Shown: positions 20,245-30,224 of the stretch, in pieces
How the letters are laid out: each line of letters opens with the position of its first letter
Position numbering within the stretch: position 1 is the stretch's first letter
Source of the DNA: Treponema sp.
GTDB lineage: Bacteria > Spirochaetota > Spirochaetia > Treponematales > Treponemataceae
Reading direction: 5' to 3'
DNA: 64,000 nt
Assembly: GCA_022510865.1 (NCBI GenBank)
Contig: JAFLSQ010000002.1
Location: forward strand, 62,001-126,000
Program-made: the position numbers and the translations under genes
The notes under the pieces: model-generated
The model's database searches: none
Told to the model about the DNA's origin: nothing
Seen by the model: only the letters and a program-made list of their open reading frames with translations

Positions 20245-21066
20245 TTATCGCAAAAAATTCATCACATTTAAAGTGTCAATTGCAGCGCGGACATCATGCA
20301 CGCGGATTATTCCGGCTCCTTTCTGCACGCAGATTAAGTCGGCGGCGAGCGTTCCAAAAAGCCTGTCCTGCACATCACGGGAAGTCATCGCGCCGATGCA
20401 GCGTTTCCGCGAGAGCGCCATCAGAAGCGGAAAACCCGCGCCGCACAAAAAATCAGTGTCCTTGATTATCCGGATGCACTCATCAGGGGATTTCCCGAAC
20501 CCGATTCCCGGGTCAACGATGATGTTCCGCCTGTCAACTCCAAGCGATGTAATCTCACCTGCCCGTCTTTTAAAAAAAGCCGCCACATCGGATGGAGTGC
20601 CGCCGCCCTGATGCATTATCACGACCGGAACGCCAAGACTTGCCGCCAGAGCAGGCATATTGCTGTCGTAAGTCATGGAAGATACATCGTTCAGAATGTC
20701 CGCGCCAGCCTCGTAAGCCGCCTTAAACACCCGTGATTTCCGGGTGTCCACAGAAATGCGCACCTGATTCCCGCTGTATTTTCTGCGCACCGCCTCAATC
20801 ACAGGAATCACGCGGCGAAGCTCATCGTCCTCGCTGACATCTGTGAAACCGGGACGGGTTGACTCTCCGCCAATATCCAGAATATCCGCGCCCTCCTCAA
20901 TCAGACAGAGAGCCTTCTGCGCACCGCCACGGCTCGCGTCAAAAAAAGAGTCCGGCGTGGCGTTCACAATCCCCATAACAAAGGCAGGACGCTCCGTGCT
21001 CATGGAAAATGCCGTGAAATCTAGCGAGCGCATTCTAAAATCCGCTCCTTTATGTCGCCCACACAA
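20245..21066 (-). CDS. folP: Dihydropteroate synthase
   Basis: VMGIVNATPDSFFD, DILDIGGESTRPG, NIIVDPGIGFGKS. Confidence 0.95.
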   Translation of the reverse strand: MCGRHKGADFRMRSLDFTAFSMSTERPAFVMGIVNATPDSFFDASRGGAQKALCLIEEGADILDIGGESTRPGFTDVSEDDELRRVIPVIEAVRRKYSGNQVRISVDTRKSRVFKAAYEAGADILNDVSSMTYDSNMPALAASLGVPVVIMHQGGGTPSDVAAFFKRRAGEITSLGVDRRNIIVDPGIGFGKSPDECIRIIKDTDFLCGAGFPLLMALSRKRCIGAMTSRDVQDRLFGTLAADLICVQKGAGIIRVHDVRAAIDTLNVMNFLR

Positions 21067-22952
21067 AGATGCGCCTGCGCAAGAACCTCCTCGCGGCTTC
21101 CGTGACCGTAAAATTTATCCTCAAATCCCATGACACGAGTGTTCGTGATTCCGTTTTGCAGCGCAATCTGATTGAGGTACTCGCCCGCGCCGCCGGACGC
21201 AATTCCGTCCTCCACAAAAACAATTCCGTGATATTCTTTTGCAAGCGCGATGAAATGCTCCTCATCGAACGGCTTTATGAAACGCAGGATGTACAAATCC
21301 GCGTAGCCGTCCTCCAGAAGGACTGCCCGCACCGCTTTCTGCGCCTCTGGATAGATTCCGCCAGTGCACACGACAAGAACCTTATTTTTGCGTGATGACA
21401 GCTCCGCCTCGCTGATGTTCTCAATCACAAATTCAGAGCAAGGGATTAGAATCCCGCGGCCGCGCTCCACAGGCACCGAAAACTGCGGAAGCTCCGTCGG
21501 GCAGGAAAGCTTGGGGTAGCGGATCATCACCGCGCCGCCTTTCTCAACAGCCCACTCAAAGCAAAGCCGCAGGTCCTCCGCGCTGACAGCGGTCATAATC
21601 TCCAGATTCGGAACTGTGCGGAAAAGCGCGATGTCAAAAATCCCCTGATGGGTCGCGCCGTCAGCAGGAACCGCGCCCGCGCGGTCAACCATGAACACGG
21701 CATGTGCGCCCTGCAACGTTATGTCGTGAATCATCTGGTCAACAGAACGCTGCAAGAAAGTCGAATAAATGCAGACCACGGGAATTTTTCCGCCGCGGGC
21801 AAGCCCGCCCGCAAAAGTCACCGCGTGCTCCTCCGCGATGCCGACATCAAAAAACCTTTCCGGATAAAGGCGGGAAAAATGACTGAGCCCCGTCCCTTTC
21901 GCCATTGCCGCGGTTATTGCGACCACATCGCTGTTTTTTGCGGCATAATCGCAGATGATGTTGCTGAACGCCTCGGTAAAACTCAGCGTGTCGAATTTCT
22001 CAACCGTGCCGTCGCTTATCTGGAACGGCCCCACCCCGTGGAAAAGCTCGGGGTCATCCTCGGCGGGACTGTAGCCCTTGCCTTTTTTTGTGACCACATG
22101 AACCACCACAGGACGATGAAGCCTCCTCACCTTTTTGAGCACAGTCTCCAGCGATGCCTCGTTGTGGCCGTCAAGCGGGCCTACGTACTCAAATCCCAAG
22201 TCAACAAAAAGATTGTTCGTCAGAAGCAGGCCTTTCAGCGAGCGTTTGAAGCGGAAAATGAATTTCTCAAGGTATCTTCCAAGGTACGGAATTCTGTCTA
22301 TGATTTTATCAACACGGTAGCGGAAGGTCTGGTACTGCGCGGTCATTGTGAGGCGGCTCAGATAGCGCGAGACCGAGCCGGTGTTGTGGTCAATCGACAT
22401 CTGGTTGTCATTCAGCACGACAATCAGATTTTTGGACAGCTGCCCCGCGTGTGATAATCCCTCAAAAGCCATGCCGCCTGTGAGCGCGCCGTCCCCAATC
22501 ACAGCGATTACCTTGCCGTCGTCCTCATTCAGCTCGCGGGCGGCAAGAAGCCCGAGCGCGGACGAGATTGACGTGGACGAATGCCCGTTCGTGAAAAAAT
22601 CGTGCTCGCTCTCAGACTGGTTCGTGAAGCCGGAGAGACCTGATTTCTGACGCAAAGTCCTGAAATCAGCATAGCGTCCGGTAAGAAGCTTGTGGGCATA
22701 GCACTGGTGGCTCACATCCCAGATTATCGCGTCCTTCGGGCTGTCAAAAACGCGGTGCAGCGCGATTGTAAGCTCCACCACGCCAAGATTGCTCGCAAGA
22801 TGACCGCCGTTCTTTCCCACAACCTCAATGATTGTCCTGCGCAGTTCTGCTGCCAGCTGCGACAGCTCTTTCTGGCTGAGATTTTTTATATCTTTTGGAC
22901 TATGAATTTCAGAAAGTAAAATACCGGACCTCTCGCAACGATTTTTAAACAT
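21021..22952 (-). CDS. dxs: 1-deoxy-D-xylulose-5-phosphate synthase
   Basis: GHLASNLGVVELTIALH, VIGDGALTGGMAFEGL, YSTFLQRSVDQMIHD; ATG at 22952 preferred to the ORF track start. Confidence 0.95.
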   Translation of the reverse strand: MFKNRCERSGILLSEIHSPKDIKNLSQKELSQLAAELRRTIIEVVGKNGGHLASNLGVVELTIALHRVFDSPKDAIIWDVSHQCYAHKLLTGRYADFRTLRQKSGLSGFTNQSESEHDFFTNGHSSTSISSALGLLAARELNEDDGKVIAVIGDGALTGGMAFEGLSHAGQLSKNLIVVLNDNQMSIDHNTGSVSRYLSRLTMTAQYQTFRYRVDKIIDRIPYLGRYLEKFIFRFKRSLKGLLLTNNLFVDLGFEYVGPLDGHNEASLETVLKKVRRLHRPVVVHVVTKKGKGYSPAEDDPELFHGVGPFQISDGTVEKFDTLSFTEAFSNIICDYAAKNSDVVAITAAMAKGTGLSHFSRLYPERFFDVGIAEEHAVTFAGGLARGGKIPVVCIYSTFLQRSVDQMIHDITLQGAHAVFMVDRAGAVPADGATHQGIFDIALFRTVPNLEIMTAVSAEDLRLCFEWAVEKGGAVMIRYPKLSCPTELPQFSVPVERGRGILIPCSEFVIENISEAELSSRKNKVLVVCTGGIYPEAQKAVRAVLLEDGYADLYILRFIKPFDEEHFIALAKEYHGIVFVEDGIASGGAGEYLNQIALQNGITNTRVMGFEDKFYGHGSREEVLAQAHLCVGDIKERILECAR

Positions 22953-23042
22953 ACCCGCACTCAATAAAAAAAAGACCGCAAGCAGTAAGTTACAGAAACA
23001 AACTGCGACGCGGTCTATCTGACACAATCTTCGACCTAAAAA

Positions 23043-23132
23043 CTACTTGCTCTTATGCCGATTACGTCTAAGCATCTTTTTTCGCTTATGTGTCGCCATT
23101 TTCTGGCGTTTTCTTTTCTTTCCACAAGGCAC
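23043..23132 (-). CDS. 29-aa very basic AURKAIP1/COX24-like ribosome-associated small protein
   Basis: GTG start with AAGGAG 7 nt upstream; MPCGKKRKRQKMATHKRKKMLRRNRHKSK. Below the length cutoff of the ORF track. Confidence 0.75.
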   Translation of the reverse strand: MPCGKKRKRQKMATHKRKKMLRRNRHKSK

Positions 23133-23202
23133 AATGGCACTCCTTAAAACTTATATAAGTTCCTATGATTATGGCGAAAAACTCGGCTCTTGTCAATAGA
23201 TT

Positions 23203-24177
23203 TTATTTGCGAAAAGCGTTTAAGTTTGATTTTATCACCTCGGAGACTTTCCGCACATCATCATCCAAAGCGCGATAATCAAGCCTGGTTCCAAGCGGAA
23301 TATCGCGGATATACGTGAACTGCTTTTTCGCATATTTACAGCTGTGCTTTTTTATCTCATCGCGCACAGTCCCGGCATCGCGGAGCTGTCCCGGCTTCTC
23401 ATCATCAAACCACTCGCTGTAACCGATTGCCTTCATGCCGGGGCTTTCCGCGCCATATCCCATAGCGACAAGAGAGCGCACCTCATCCTCAAGGCCGTCG
23501 CGGAACATCTGGTCTACGCGGCTACGTATCCGCTCATAAAGGGCTTCCCGCGGCGGCTCAAGGACAACGAGCACAAAATTGTATTTATCGCGCAAAGCCA
23601 GAGATGTGGTGTAACTGCTGCGGGGCTTGCCAGAAAGACGGTAAACCTCCAGTGCGCGGCAGATTCTGTACGCATCGTTCACGTGGATTCTCTGCGCGCT
23701 CTGTGGGTCAAGCATTTTCAGCTCATTGTAAAGTGCCTCGTTACCTTCAGCGGCAATCCGATTTTTAAGCTCCTCACGCACTCTGGAATCTGACTCAGGG
23801 GTGGGCGGAGGACCGTACAAAAAACTCCGCACATAAAACCCGCTGCCACCGCATACGACAGGAATTTTTCCGCGACCCGCAATCTCCTCGCAGGCGCGGT
23901 CGGCCGCCTCCACAAAATCGAATATATTCCACTGCTGCGACGGCAGAAGCATATCAATCAGATGATGGGGGATTTCCTTGCAGAATTCCGGGGATGGCTT
24001 TGCCGTTCCTATGTCCATGTGCTTGTAGACCTGCTGTGAGTCCGCGCTCACAACCTCCCCGGTTAAAATAAAATGACTGCCGTTCTGGGAGAAAAGCTCT
24101 CTCATCAGGGCAGTCTTGCCGGAAGCGGTAGGCGCGAAAATCACCACGACGGGGATTCTCTCAGTCCTTGTGCTCAA
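23203..24177 (-). CDS. miaA: tRNA dimethylallyltransferase
   Basis: FAPTASGKTALM, VSADSQQVYKHMDIGTAKPS, VCGGSGFYV. Confidence 0.95.
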   Translation of the reverse strand: MSTRTERIPVVVIFAPTASGKTALMRELFSQNGSHFILTGEVVSADSQQVYKHMDIGTAKPSPEFCKEIPHHLIDMLLPSQQWNIFDFVEAADRACEEIAGRGKIPVVCGGSGFYVRSFLYGPPPTPESDSRVREELKNRIAAEGNEALYNELKMLDPQSAQRIHVNDAYRICRALEVYRLSGKPRSSYTTSLALRDKYNFVLVVLEPPREALYERIRSRVDQMFRDGLEDEVRSLVAMGYGAESPGMKAIGYSEWFDDEKPGQLRDAGTVRDEIKKHSCKYAKKQFTYIRDIPLGTRLDYRALDDDVRKVSEVIKSNLNAFRK

Positions 24178-24358
24178 TGCGGTACGTCACCTTGTTCGTG
24201 AAAAGCTGCCGTGCGGCCGCGCACACAACCTTGTTGTGGCTCGCCTCAATCTCCGGGTCGTCAATCTTCGCCATCTGATACGCGCGGAGACTTGCCGCCA
24301 CAGTAATCTCATATATGTTTCCGTTATATTCAACCAATTGCTCCAACGGGAAAACCAT
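24161..24358 (-). CDS. rpoZ: RNA polymerase omega subunit-like protein
   Basis: MVFPLEQLVEYNGNIYEITVAASLRAYQMAKI resembles the omega N-terminus. Confidence 0.7.
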   Translation of the reverse strand: MVFPLEQLVEYNGNIYEITVAASLRAYQMAKIDDPEIEASHNKVVCAAARQLFTNKVTYRIEHKD

Positions 24359-24433
24359 TTTTACCCCCAAATTCTACCCAAGTATAATGGGATATTCTAA
24401 CAATTCCGTGATGATGTGTCAATCAGACAGAGG

Positions 24434-25642
24434 TCAAAGCGCGCTGTAGATTATGTTCTTGACCTTGCGCGTCGTGTCCGTAGTGCCGGCCCCGGTCATC
24501 TGCATTGTCATCACGATTGCAAGCGAGTTCCTGCGGTCAACGCTCAGGTACGGGCCAAGCCATCCGTCCCACCCCATCTCGCCGTTCTCTGTGATTGCCT
24601 TGCAACGCCCGCTCTCAACCGCGACCCGCATAAGGTTGCAGTAAGTGTAGCCGCTCAGATGCTCCATGTTCCTGTCGAACGCCTCCTGCAACGGCGGGCG
24701 CAAGCGGGCAGTCGCAAGAAAATCCACGGTCTTTTTATGCAGAATCCGCTTTCCATCGCTCTCGCCGCCGTTCGTCAGCATCCGCGCGAACTTCATGTAA
24801 TCGCTGACGGTGCTGCAAAGTCCCGCGCCGCCGCTCTCAAACGCAGGCGGATTTCTCATCTCGCCGGAAATTCCAAGGTGCGGGCTTGCGAAAACCTCTA
24901 AATGCCGGGCTGAATCAGCCTCAACGCAGGTGTACGTCTTTGCAAGGCGGCTCTGCTTCTCTGCGGGGACATAAAAGTCTGTGTCGTCCATCCCAAGCGG
25001 ATTGAAAATGCGTTTTTTAAGAAATTCGCTGAATTTCATCCCGCTGACTGTCTCGATGACCGCGCCAAGAATATCGGCTGAAAGTCCGTATGAGTATGAT
25101 GTTCCAGGCTCAAAGCTCACGGGAATCTGCGAAATCATCCTTGCGAATTCGCGCGTGGTGATTCTGTTCGCGCCGGAGACATCCTCGTTCAGCCGGTTTA
25201 TCAAATCCGAGGTGAGGTGCTCGCCGGAAGGACAGCACTCACCCCATGCGCCGTAAGTGTATCCACTTGTCATGTTCAGCAAATCCTGAATCAGAATCGG
25301 GCGGCTGGCAGGACGGGACGCGCTATTCCGCCCCTCGCCGTCAGAAATCATCAGATTTTTGAACTCGGGAAGATAACGCCAAAGCTCCTCGCTCAAATCA
25401 ATCCTGCCCTCCTCAAGAAGAATCATGGCGGCCACAGATGTGACAGGCTTTGTCATGGAGTACATCCGGCAGATTGTGTCGCGCGAGAACGCACGGCCGC
25501 TCTCCGCATCGGCAAAGCCCGACTGCCAGTAGCCGGCCTCAGAATCATCCTTGCAGACCAGAAGATTGACGCCCGCGATTTTTTTTGCCTGAACCGCGCG
25601 ATCCAGGACATCCTGAATCAAATTCAAATGCGAGATATTCAT
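24434..25642 (-). CDS. Serine hydrolase, beta-lactamase/class C PBP-like
   Basis: SMTKPVTSVAAMILLEEG (SxxK), YSYGLSADILG (YxY). Confidence 0.88.
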   Translation of the reverse strand: MNISHLNLIQDVLDRAVQAKKIAGVNLLVCKDDSEAGYWQSGFADAESGRAFSRDTICRMYSMTKPVTSVAAMILLEEGRIDLSEELWRYLPEFKNLMISDGEGRNSASRPASRPILIQDLLNMTSGYTYGAWGECCPSGEHLTSDLINRLNEDVSGANRITTREFARMISQIPVSFEPGTSYSYGLSADILGAVIETVSGMKFSEFLKKRIFNPLGMDDTDFYVPAEKQSRLAKTYTCVEADSARHLEVFASPHLGISGEMRNPPAFESGGAGLCSTVSDYMKFARMLTNGGESDGKRILHKKTVDFLATARLRPPLQEAFDRNMEHLSGYTYCNLMRVAVESGRCKAITENGEMGWDGWLGPYLSVDRRNSLAIVMTMQMTGAGTTDTTRKVKNIIYSAL

Positions 25643-25650
25643 AAAACCGC

Positions 25651-27459
25651 CTATCTTCCGAAAAATCCCCGGACTTTCTGCCAGAATGTCTTTTTAGGCT
25701 CGGGAGCGGGTGTGACAGCGTTCGCACCGCGCGATTTCTGTGATGATTTTCCGCCATTTGCGTTGTAGGATTTTTTCTTGTAATCGCCTTTTTTGTATAT
25801 ATCCCGGTAGGACTCTTTCTTGTAGTCGCCCTTCTTGTATATGTCCCGGTAGGATTCTTTCTTGAAGTCGTCTTTCTTGTATATGTCCCGGTAAGATTCT
25901 TTCTTGTAGTCGCTTTTCTTGTATGCGCCCGGAGCGGAATCCGGCTTTTTTCCGTCTGATTTTTTTTGCCCGCCGGTGTTTTTCTGCTGGTCGGATGCGA
26001 AAGTCTCCTTGTAGAGCCTCATGCGCTCATCATAGGAAAGCCCCGCCAATTTCTGCGGGTCAATGAAAGCCGCGCCCTTGCGCTTCTGGCCGCCCTTCCC
26101 CGAGCCGCCGTTTTTGCCCCCGGATTTTTTGTAGCCGTCTTTTTTCCCGTCATAAGACGTTCCGCCACCTGATTTTCCGCCGGAACGTCCGCCACGAGAA
26201 TCACGCGGCCTGTTATGAATGTCACCGTCACGGCCTTTGCGGTAGCCGCCGCGGTTATCATAATCATCATCCCCGCGCCAGTTCTCGGTCTTGATGTACA
26301 TTCCCGCTGACTTGTCCTCCTCCATCTGCTCAGGATACGCGACAGTCGCAGGAATCGACATCTCGATGTACCGCTCGATTGCGGGCAGATTGTAGACATC
26401 CTGCTCGCTGCAAAAAGTGTACGCTTTTCCGGTTCTGCCGGCGCGCGCAGTGCGCCCGATTCTGTGCACGTAATTCTCGGCCTCAACAGGAAGGTCATAA
26501 TTGATTACCATCGCAAGGTCGTCCACATCAATTCCGCGCGCGGCGACATCCGTGGCAACAAGAATTCTGATTTCCCCCGCCTTGAAACTTTTGAGAATTT
26601 GCAGGCGTTTTGACTGCGGCAAATCCCCAATCATGAATTCCGCCTTGATGCCGTTTATCACAAGACGCTTGGCGACAACCTCGCAGCACCTTTTTGTGTT
26701 GCAGAAGATTATCGCGCTCTCCGGGTTCTCATGCCTCAGAATGCCCACAAGAAGCTTCATTTTCTCATCGCTGGAGACGTGCAGAAGCTCCTGCTGAATC
26801 TCGCTCACGGTGATGTTCTCAGCCTCGATTGTAATCTCAACCGGGTCACGGGTGTATTCCCACGCAAGATTTTTCACATACGTGTTCAGCGTGGCAGAGA
26901 AAAGCATTGTCTGGCGGCTCTCTGCCTCGGGAAGGCATTTCAGGATTTTCCGCAGGTCATCGTAAAAGCCCATGTCGAACATACGGTCGGCCTCGTCAAT
27001 CACGCAGAAATGCGCGCCGGTCAAATCAAGGTTTCCGCCCTCGTTCAGGTCAATCACACGGCCGGGGGTTCCAATCAGAATGTCAACGCCTTTTTTGAGC
27101 GCGGCAATCTGCTTCTCATACCCAACGCCGCCGTACACGGAGAACGGACGCAGTCCGCTTGTTCCAACAAGAACCTTGGCCTCCTCCTCAATCTGCACGG
27201 CAAGCTCGCGCGTGGGGGCAAGAATCAGGCAGCGTTTTCCCGCGTTGCCCTCCTTGAGCATCTCGCTGATGACTGCCACAAGGTATGCGGCAGTCTTTCC
27301 GGTTCCAGTCTGGGACTGGACGTACAAATCAGGGCCTTTTCCGCCGCTTGCCTGCGACGCCTTAATCACCTGCTCCTGGACGGGCGTGCAGCTCACGTAC
27401 CCCGCCTGCTCAATCCCTTTTAAAAGTCTCTGGTCAAGACCAAATTCAACAAAATCCAT
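25651..27459 (-). CDS. DEAD-box ATP-dependent RNA helicase with basic repetitive C-terminus
   Basis: QTGTGKT, PTRELAVQ, DEAD (VIDEADRMFD), SAT, HRIGRTARAG. Confidence 0.95.
   Translation of the reverse strand: MDFVEFGLDQRLLKGIEQAGYVSCTPVQEQVIKASQASGGKGPDLYVQSQTGTGKTAAYLVAVISEMLKEGNAGKRCLILAPTRELAVQIEEEAKVLVGTSGLRPFSVYGGVGYEKQIAALKKGVDILIGTPGRVIDLNEGGNLDLTGAHFCVIDEADRMFDMGFYDDLRKILKCLPEAESRQTMLFSATLNTYVKNLAWEYTRDPVEITIEAENITVSEIQQELLHVSSDEKMKLLVGILRHENPESAIIFCNTKRCCEVVAKRLVINGIKAEFMIGDLPQSKRLQILKSFKAGEIRILVATDVAARGIDVDDLAMVINYDLPVEAENYVHRIGRTARAGRTGKAYTFCSEQDVYNLPAIERYIEMSIPATVAYPEQMEEDKSAGMYIKTENWRGDDDYDNRGGYRKGRDGDIHNRPRDSRGGRSGGKSGGGTSYDGKKDGYKKSGGKNGGSGKGGQKRKGAAFIDPQKLAGLSYDERMRLYKETFASDQQKNTGGQKKSDGKKPDSAPGAYKKSDYKKESYRDIYKKDDFKKESYRDIYKKGDYKKESYRDIYKKGDYKKKSYNANGGKSSQKSRGANAVTPAPEPKKTFWQKVRGFFGR
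25771..25925 (-). repeat. In-frame 42-bp tandem repeat coding KKxDYKKESYRDIY
   Basis: KKSDYKKESYRDIY / KKDDFKKESYRDIY / KKGDYKKESYRDIY / KKGDYKKKSYNANG. Confidence 0.9.
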
Positions 27460-27644
27460 AAAATTCCTCTGGGCGGCATCCTTGCCGCAAAATATATTTT
27501 ACCGCACAATACACAGATTGCGGGATAATCGCTGAGCGAAGGGACTTTAATTATAATGCTTTTTTCCGATTATGTGAACACGGATTGCGAACAAGTGCGG
27601 ATGACAGCCCCGCGGATTTCTCTGCCTTGCCCGGAAAAACAGCC

Positions 27645-28610
27645 TTACTCAGCGGAGGACGCTTTTCTTCCAAGCAGAAAACCGGGCACGCACATAGCCG
27701 CGCCGCACAGAAAGGTCACAATTCCATAGACACGCATCTGCGAAAGAATCCTGCCAGCATAAGCCCACACCACGGCAAAAATCCCATCGGGCAGGCCGGC
27801 ATCGCGCAGGAAGTCAGAGAGCGCGGACGGAACGACGGACGCTCCCACAATCGCGCAAACAAAAATCACCACGCCAACCGCAATCGCCGGAACAGAGACA
27901 AACCGGAGCCACGCAAAGACATCCCTGTTAATCAGCAGGATTGCCAACGCAAGAACCGCGCAGCACACGACGCAAATCACGAAAAACCTGAGCGAAAGCA
28001 GGAGGCGCAGAGTCCTGAGCCAGCCAAAAACATCCGCGGTCTCCTCCCGAACCTCGTCAAGCGCGGCGGCAATCTCCGGGAGGGCGGCCTCAACAGACGC
28101 TTCCACGGCCTTGTCAATCCCGCTACGGTCCACCGTCTCTCCAGTGCGCACCTCATATATGTCAATGGATTTGTTTATGACTCTGGTGATGTCATCCGCA
28201 TTGATTTCAAGGTCGGCCTTCGCACCGGTCACATAGTCCACCATCTCAGCGGCATATTTGTCAATAAAATCAGAGACCTCAGGCGCAGAGAGAATCTCCG
28301 TGATGAGCTCGCTCTCGACATCCACATCATAGTCCTGCAAGAACGACTGCACAATCCCGCTCACGTCAAACAGCGATGCCCCGCTGCGCTCATCAAAATC
28401 ATACTGCGCAAGGCTGATTGTCCTGCCATCAGGATGAAAAAGCCCGTCATCATACTGCGGCGCGGACTTTGAGGCCATCCCCATCATCTGCGCGGCTACA
28501 TCAAGAATCGCAGAATACCTGAAATTGAAGCGAACCACAGATAGCAGCAAAGTAAAAAGAAGGCAGAGCGCGAAAATCACGCTGAGCAAAACAGAAAGAG
28601 CTTTTTTCAT
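27645..28610 (-). CDS. Hypothetical membrane protein
   Basis: Hydrophobic N-terminus and several C-terminal TM segments; 321 aa. Confidence 0.6.
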   Translation of the reverse strand: MKKALSVLLSVIFALCLLFTLLLSVVRFNFRYSAILDVAAQMMGMASKSAPQYDDGLFHPDGRTISLAQYDFDERSGASLFDVSGIVQSFLQDYDVDVESELITEILSAPEVSDFIDKYAAEMVDYVTGAKADLEINADDITRVINKSIDIYEVRTGETVDRSGIDKAVEASVEAALPEIAAALDEVREETADVFGWLRTLRLLLSLRFFVICVVCCAVLALAILLINRDVFAWLRFVSVPAIAVGVVIFVCAIVGASVVPSALSDFLRDAGLPDGIFAVVWAYAGRILSQMRVYGIVTFLCGAAMCVPGFLLGRKASSAE

Positions 28611-28633
28611 AACAAAAATCCTCCACGTTAAAA

Positions 28634-28834
28634 TTATGATTTTTTCTCGCGGCTTCTCACCTTGTTCAAATCCTTGTAGTAATCCAGATACTGCACCAGA
28701 ATCCCCAGCGCCATCTGCACGCTCTGCTGCACCTGCTCGTCCTCCTCGGCCTCATCAACATCGGGATTGAAAATGGCGTCACGGAGACGGCAAAACTCAT
28801 TGTTCATTGCAAGATATTTTTCAGTCGCGGTCAT
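28634..28834 (-). CDS. Small acidic hypothetical protein
   Basis: MTATEKYLAMNNEFCRLRDAIFNPDVDEAEEDEQVQQSV; internal ATG preferred. Confidence 0.45.
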   Translation of the reverse strand: MTATEKYLAMNNEFCRLRDAIFNPDVDEAEEDEQVQQSVQMALGILVQYLDYYKDLNKVRSREKKS

Positions 28835-28985
28835 AGCATCATTATACCAGAAATGCGGCAGGCTTTGCAAACGGGAAATCAAGGCAAAAAAATCAGGCAG
28901 GCACACGCGGATTTCCTGACGAATCCCGGAGAATCAGGGGGCGCAGTCTATTCAATTTTTCTTCCGGGAATGATATACTCGCCTT

Positions 28986-30161
28986 ATGGACGCTCAGAAC
29001 GAAGACAGAACCGATTATCACGCCCGGATTTTCGCGAACAGGCTCAGAAAAAAATACAGGGAGCTGCGCAGGTGGGCGCGCAAAAACCGCGTGACCTGCT
29101 ACCGTCTCTATGACCGAGACATCCCCGAAGTGCCGCTCTGCGTGGATTTGTACGAGCTTCTGCCCGGCGGGATTGACTCGCCTATGGAGGCGATAAAATT
29201 CCTTGCCGCGCAGAACGCGCGGATTTCTGCGGGAGACACCGCGGACGAATCGGACATAAAATCCCGGACTTACGCAGTCATCTATCTTTATGAGAAATCC
29301 TACAAGAGCGGCTACGATGAGGCGTGGCTTTCTGTGATGGCCGCAAGCGCGGCGCAGGTTCTGGAAGTACCCGAGAATCACGTTGTGCGGAAATTCCGGG
29401 GCCGGAAAAATCACAAGAGCGATGATGACGACAGCCTTGCCCAGTACCAGAAGTCCGGCGCGTCCGCAGCGCAGGACATCACGATAAAAGGCATTGTTCA
29501 GGAGCAGGGGCAGATTTTCCATGTGGATTTGACAAGCTATCTTGACACCGGGCTTTTCCTTGACCACCGCCCGCTCCGTGAGGCAGTCCGCGCCCGGGCC
29601 GCAAAAAAACGCGTGCTGAACCTTTTCTGCTACACCGGAAGTTTCTCCGTCTATGCGGCGCAGGGAGGCGCAAAATCCGTGGAGTCTGTTGATTTATCGC
29701 ACACATACCTTGCATGGGCACAGGAGAATATGCGGGCGAACGGATTCACAGACAAAAAAAAGTATTCGTTCATCCGCGCGGACTGCGTGCGCTTTCTGCA
29801 AGAGAAGGCGCTTGACGCAAAGAAAGGCGCGCTCAAAAAAGACGATTTTTATGACCTGATTGTTCTGGATCCGCCGACGTTCAGCAACAGCAAGTCCGCG
29901 TCAAACGTGCTGGACATCAGGCGCGACTGGCCGCAGCTTGTGAAGGACTGCCTGAACATCCTTGCGCCCGGCGGAACGCTCTATTTCTCCTCGAACGCCG
30001 AGCACATAAAAATCGATGAGCAGAGGATTCCGGCAAGGACAATCAGCGAGAGCGCTTTCACCTGCACAGAAATCACGCAGGACACAATCCCCCGCGATTT
30101 TTCCGCCCGAAGACCGCACAAAGTGTGGGAATTCCGGCTGACACGCGCGCAAAGTTTCTAG
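28986..30161 (+). CDS. SAM-dependent methyltransferase, RlmK/RlmI-like 23S rRNA methyltransferase family
   Basis: GLFLDHRPLRE, VLNLFCYTGSFSVYAAQGGAKSVESVDLS, LIVLDPPTFSNSK. Confidence 0.88.
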   Translation: MDAQNEDRTDYHARIFANRLRKKYRELRRWARKNRVTCYRLYDRDIPEVPLCVDLYELLPGGIDSPMEAIKFLAAQNARISAGDTADESDIKSRTYAVIYLYEKSYKSGYDEAWLSVMAASAAQVLEVPENHVVRKFRGRKNHKSDDDDSLAQYQKSGASAAQDITIKGIVQEQGQIFHVDLTSYLDTGLFLDHRPLREAVRARAAKKRVLNLFCYTGSFSVYAAQGGAKSVESVDLSHTYLAWAQENMRANGFTDKKKYSFIRADCVRFLQEKALDAKKGALKKDDFYDLIVLDPPTFSNSKSASNVLDIRRDWPQLVKDCLNILAPGGTLYFSSNAEHIKIDEQRIPARTISESAFTCTEITQDTIPRDFSARRPHKVWEFRLTRAQSF

Positions 30162-30167
30162 CCCGCA

Positions 30168-30206
30168 CAAAAAACAAAAGCGGCCTCCGCAGCGCGCGGA
30201 GACCGC
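30168..30206 (-). terminator. Rho-independent terminator downstream of the LRR fragment
   Basis: GCGGTCTCCGC-GCGCT-GCGGAGGCCGC followed by CTTTTGTTTTTT on the minus strand. Confidence 0.75.
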
Positions 30207-30224
30207 AATGGCAGGAGCCGCGCC

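Noticed and set aside
21648-22454. 268-aa plus-strand ORF opposite dxs
   Set aside because: Antisense shadow of a conserved gene; composition and lack of motifs or RBS indicate no coding.
27585-28472. 295-aa plus-strand ORF opposite a membrane protein gene
   Set aside because: Low-complexity, basic translation; the opposite strand has clear TM pattern and start.
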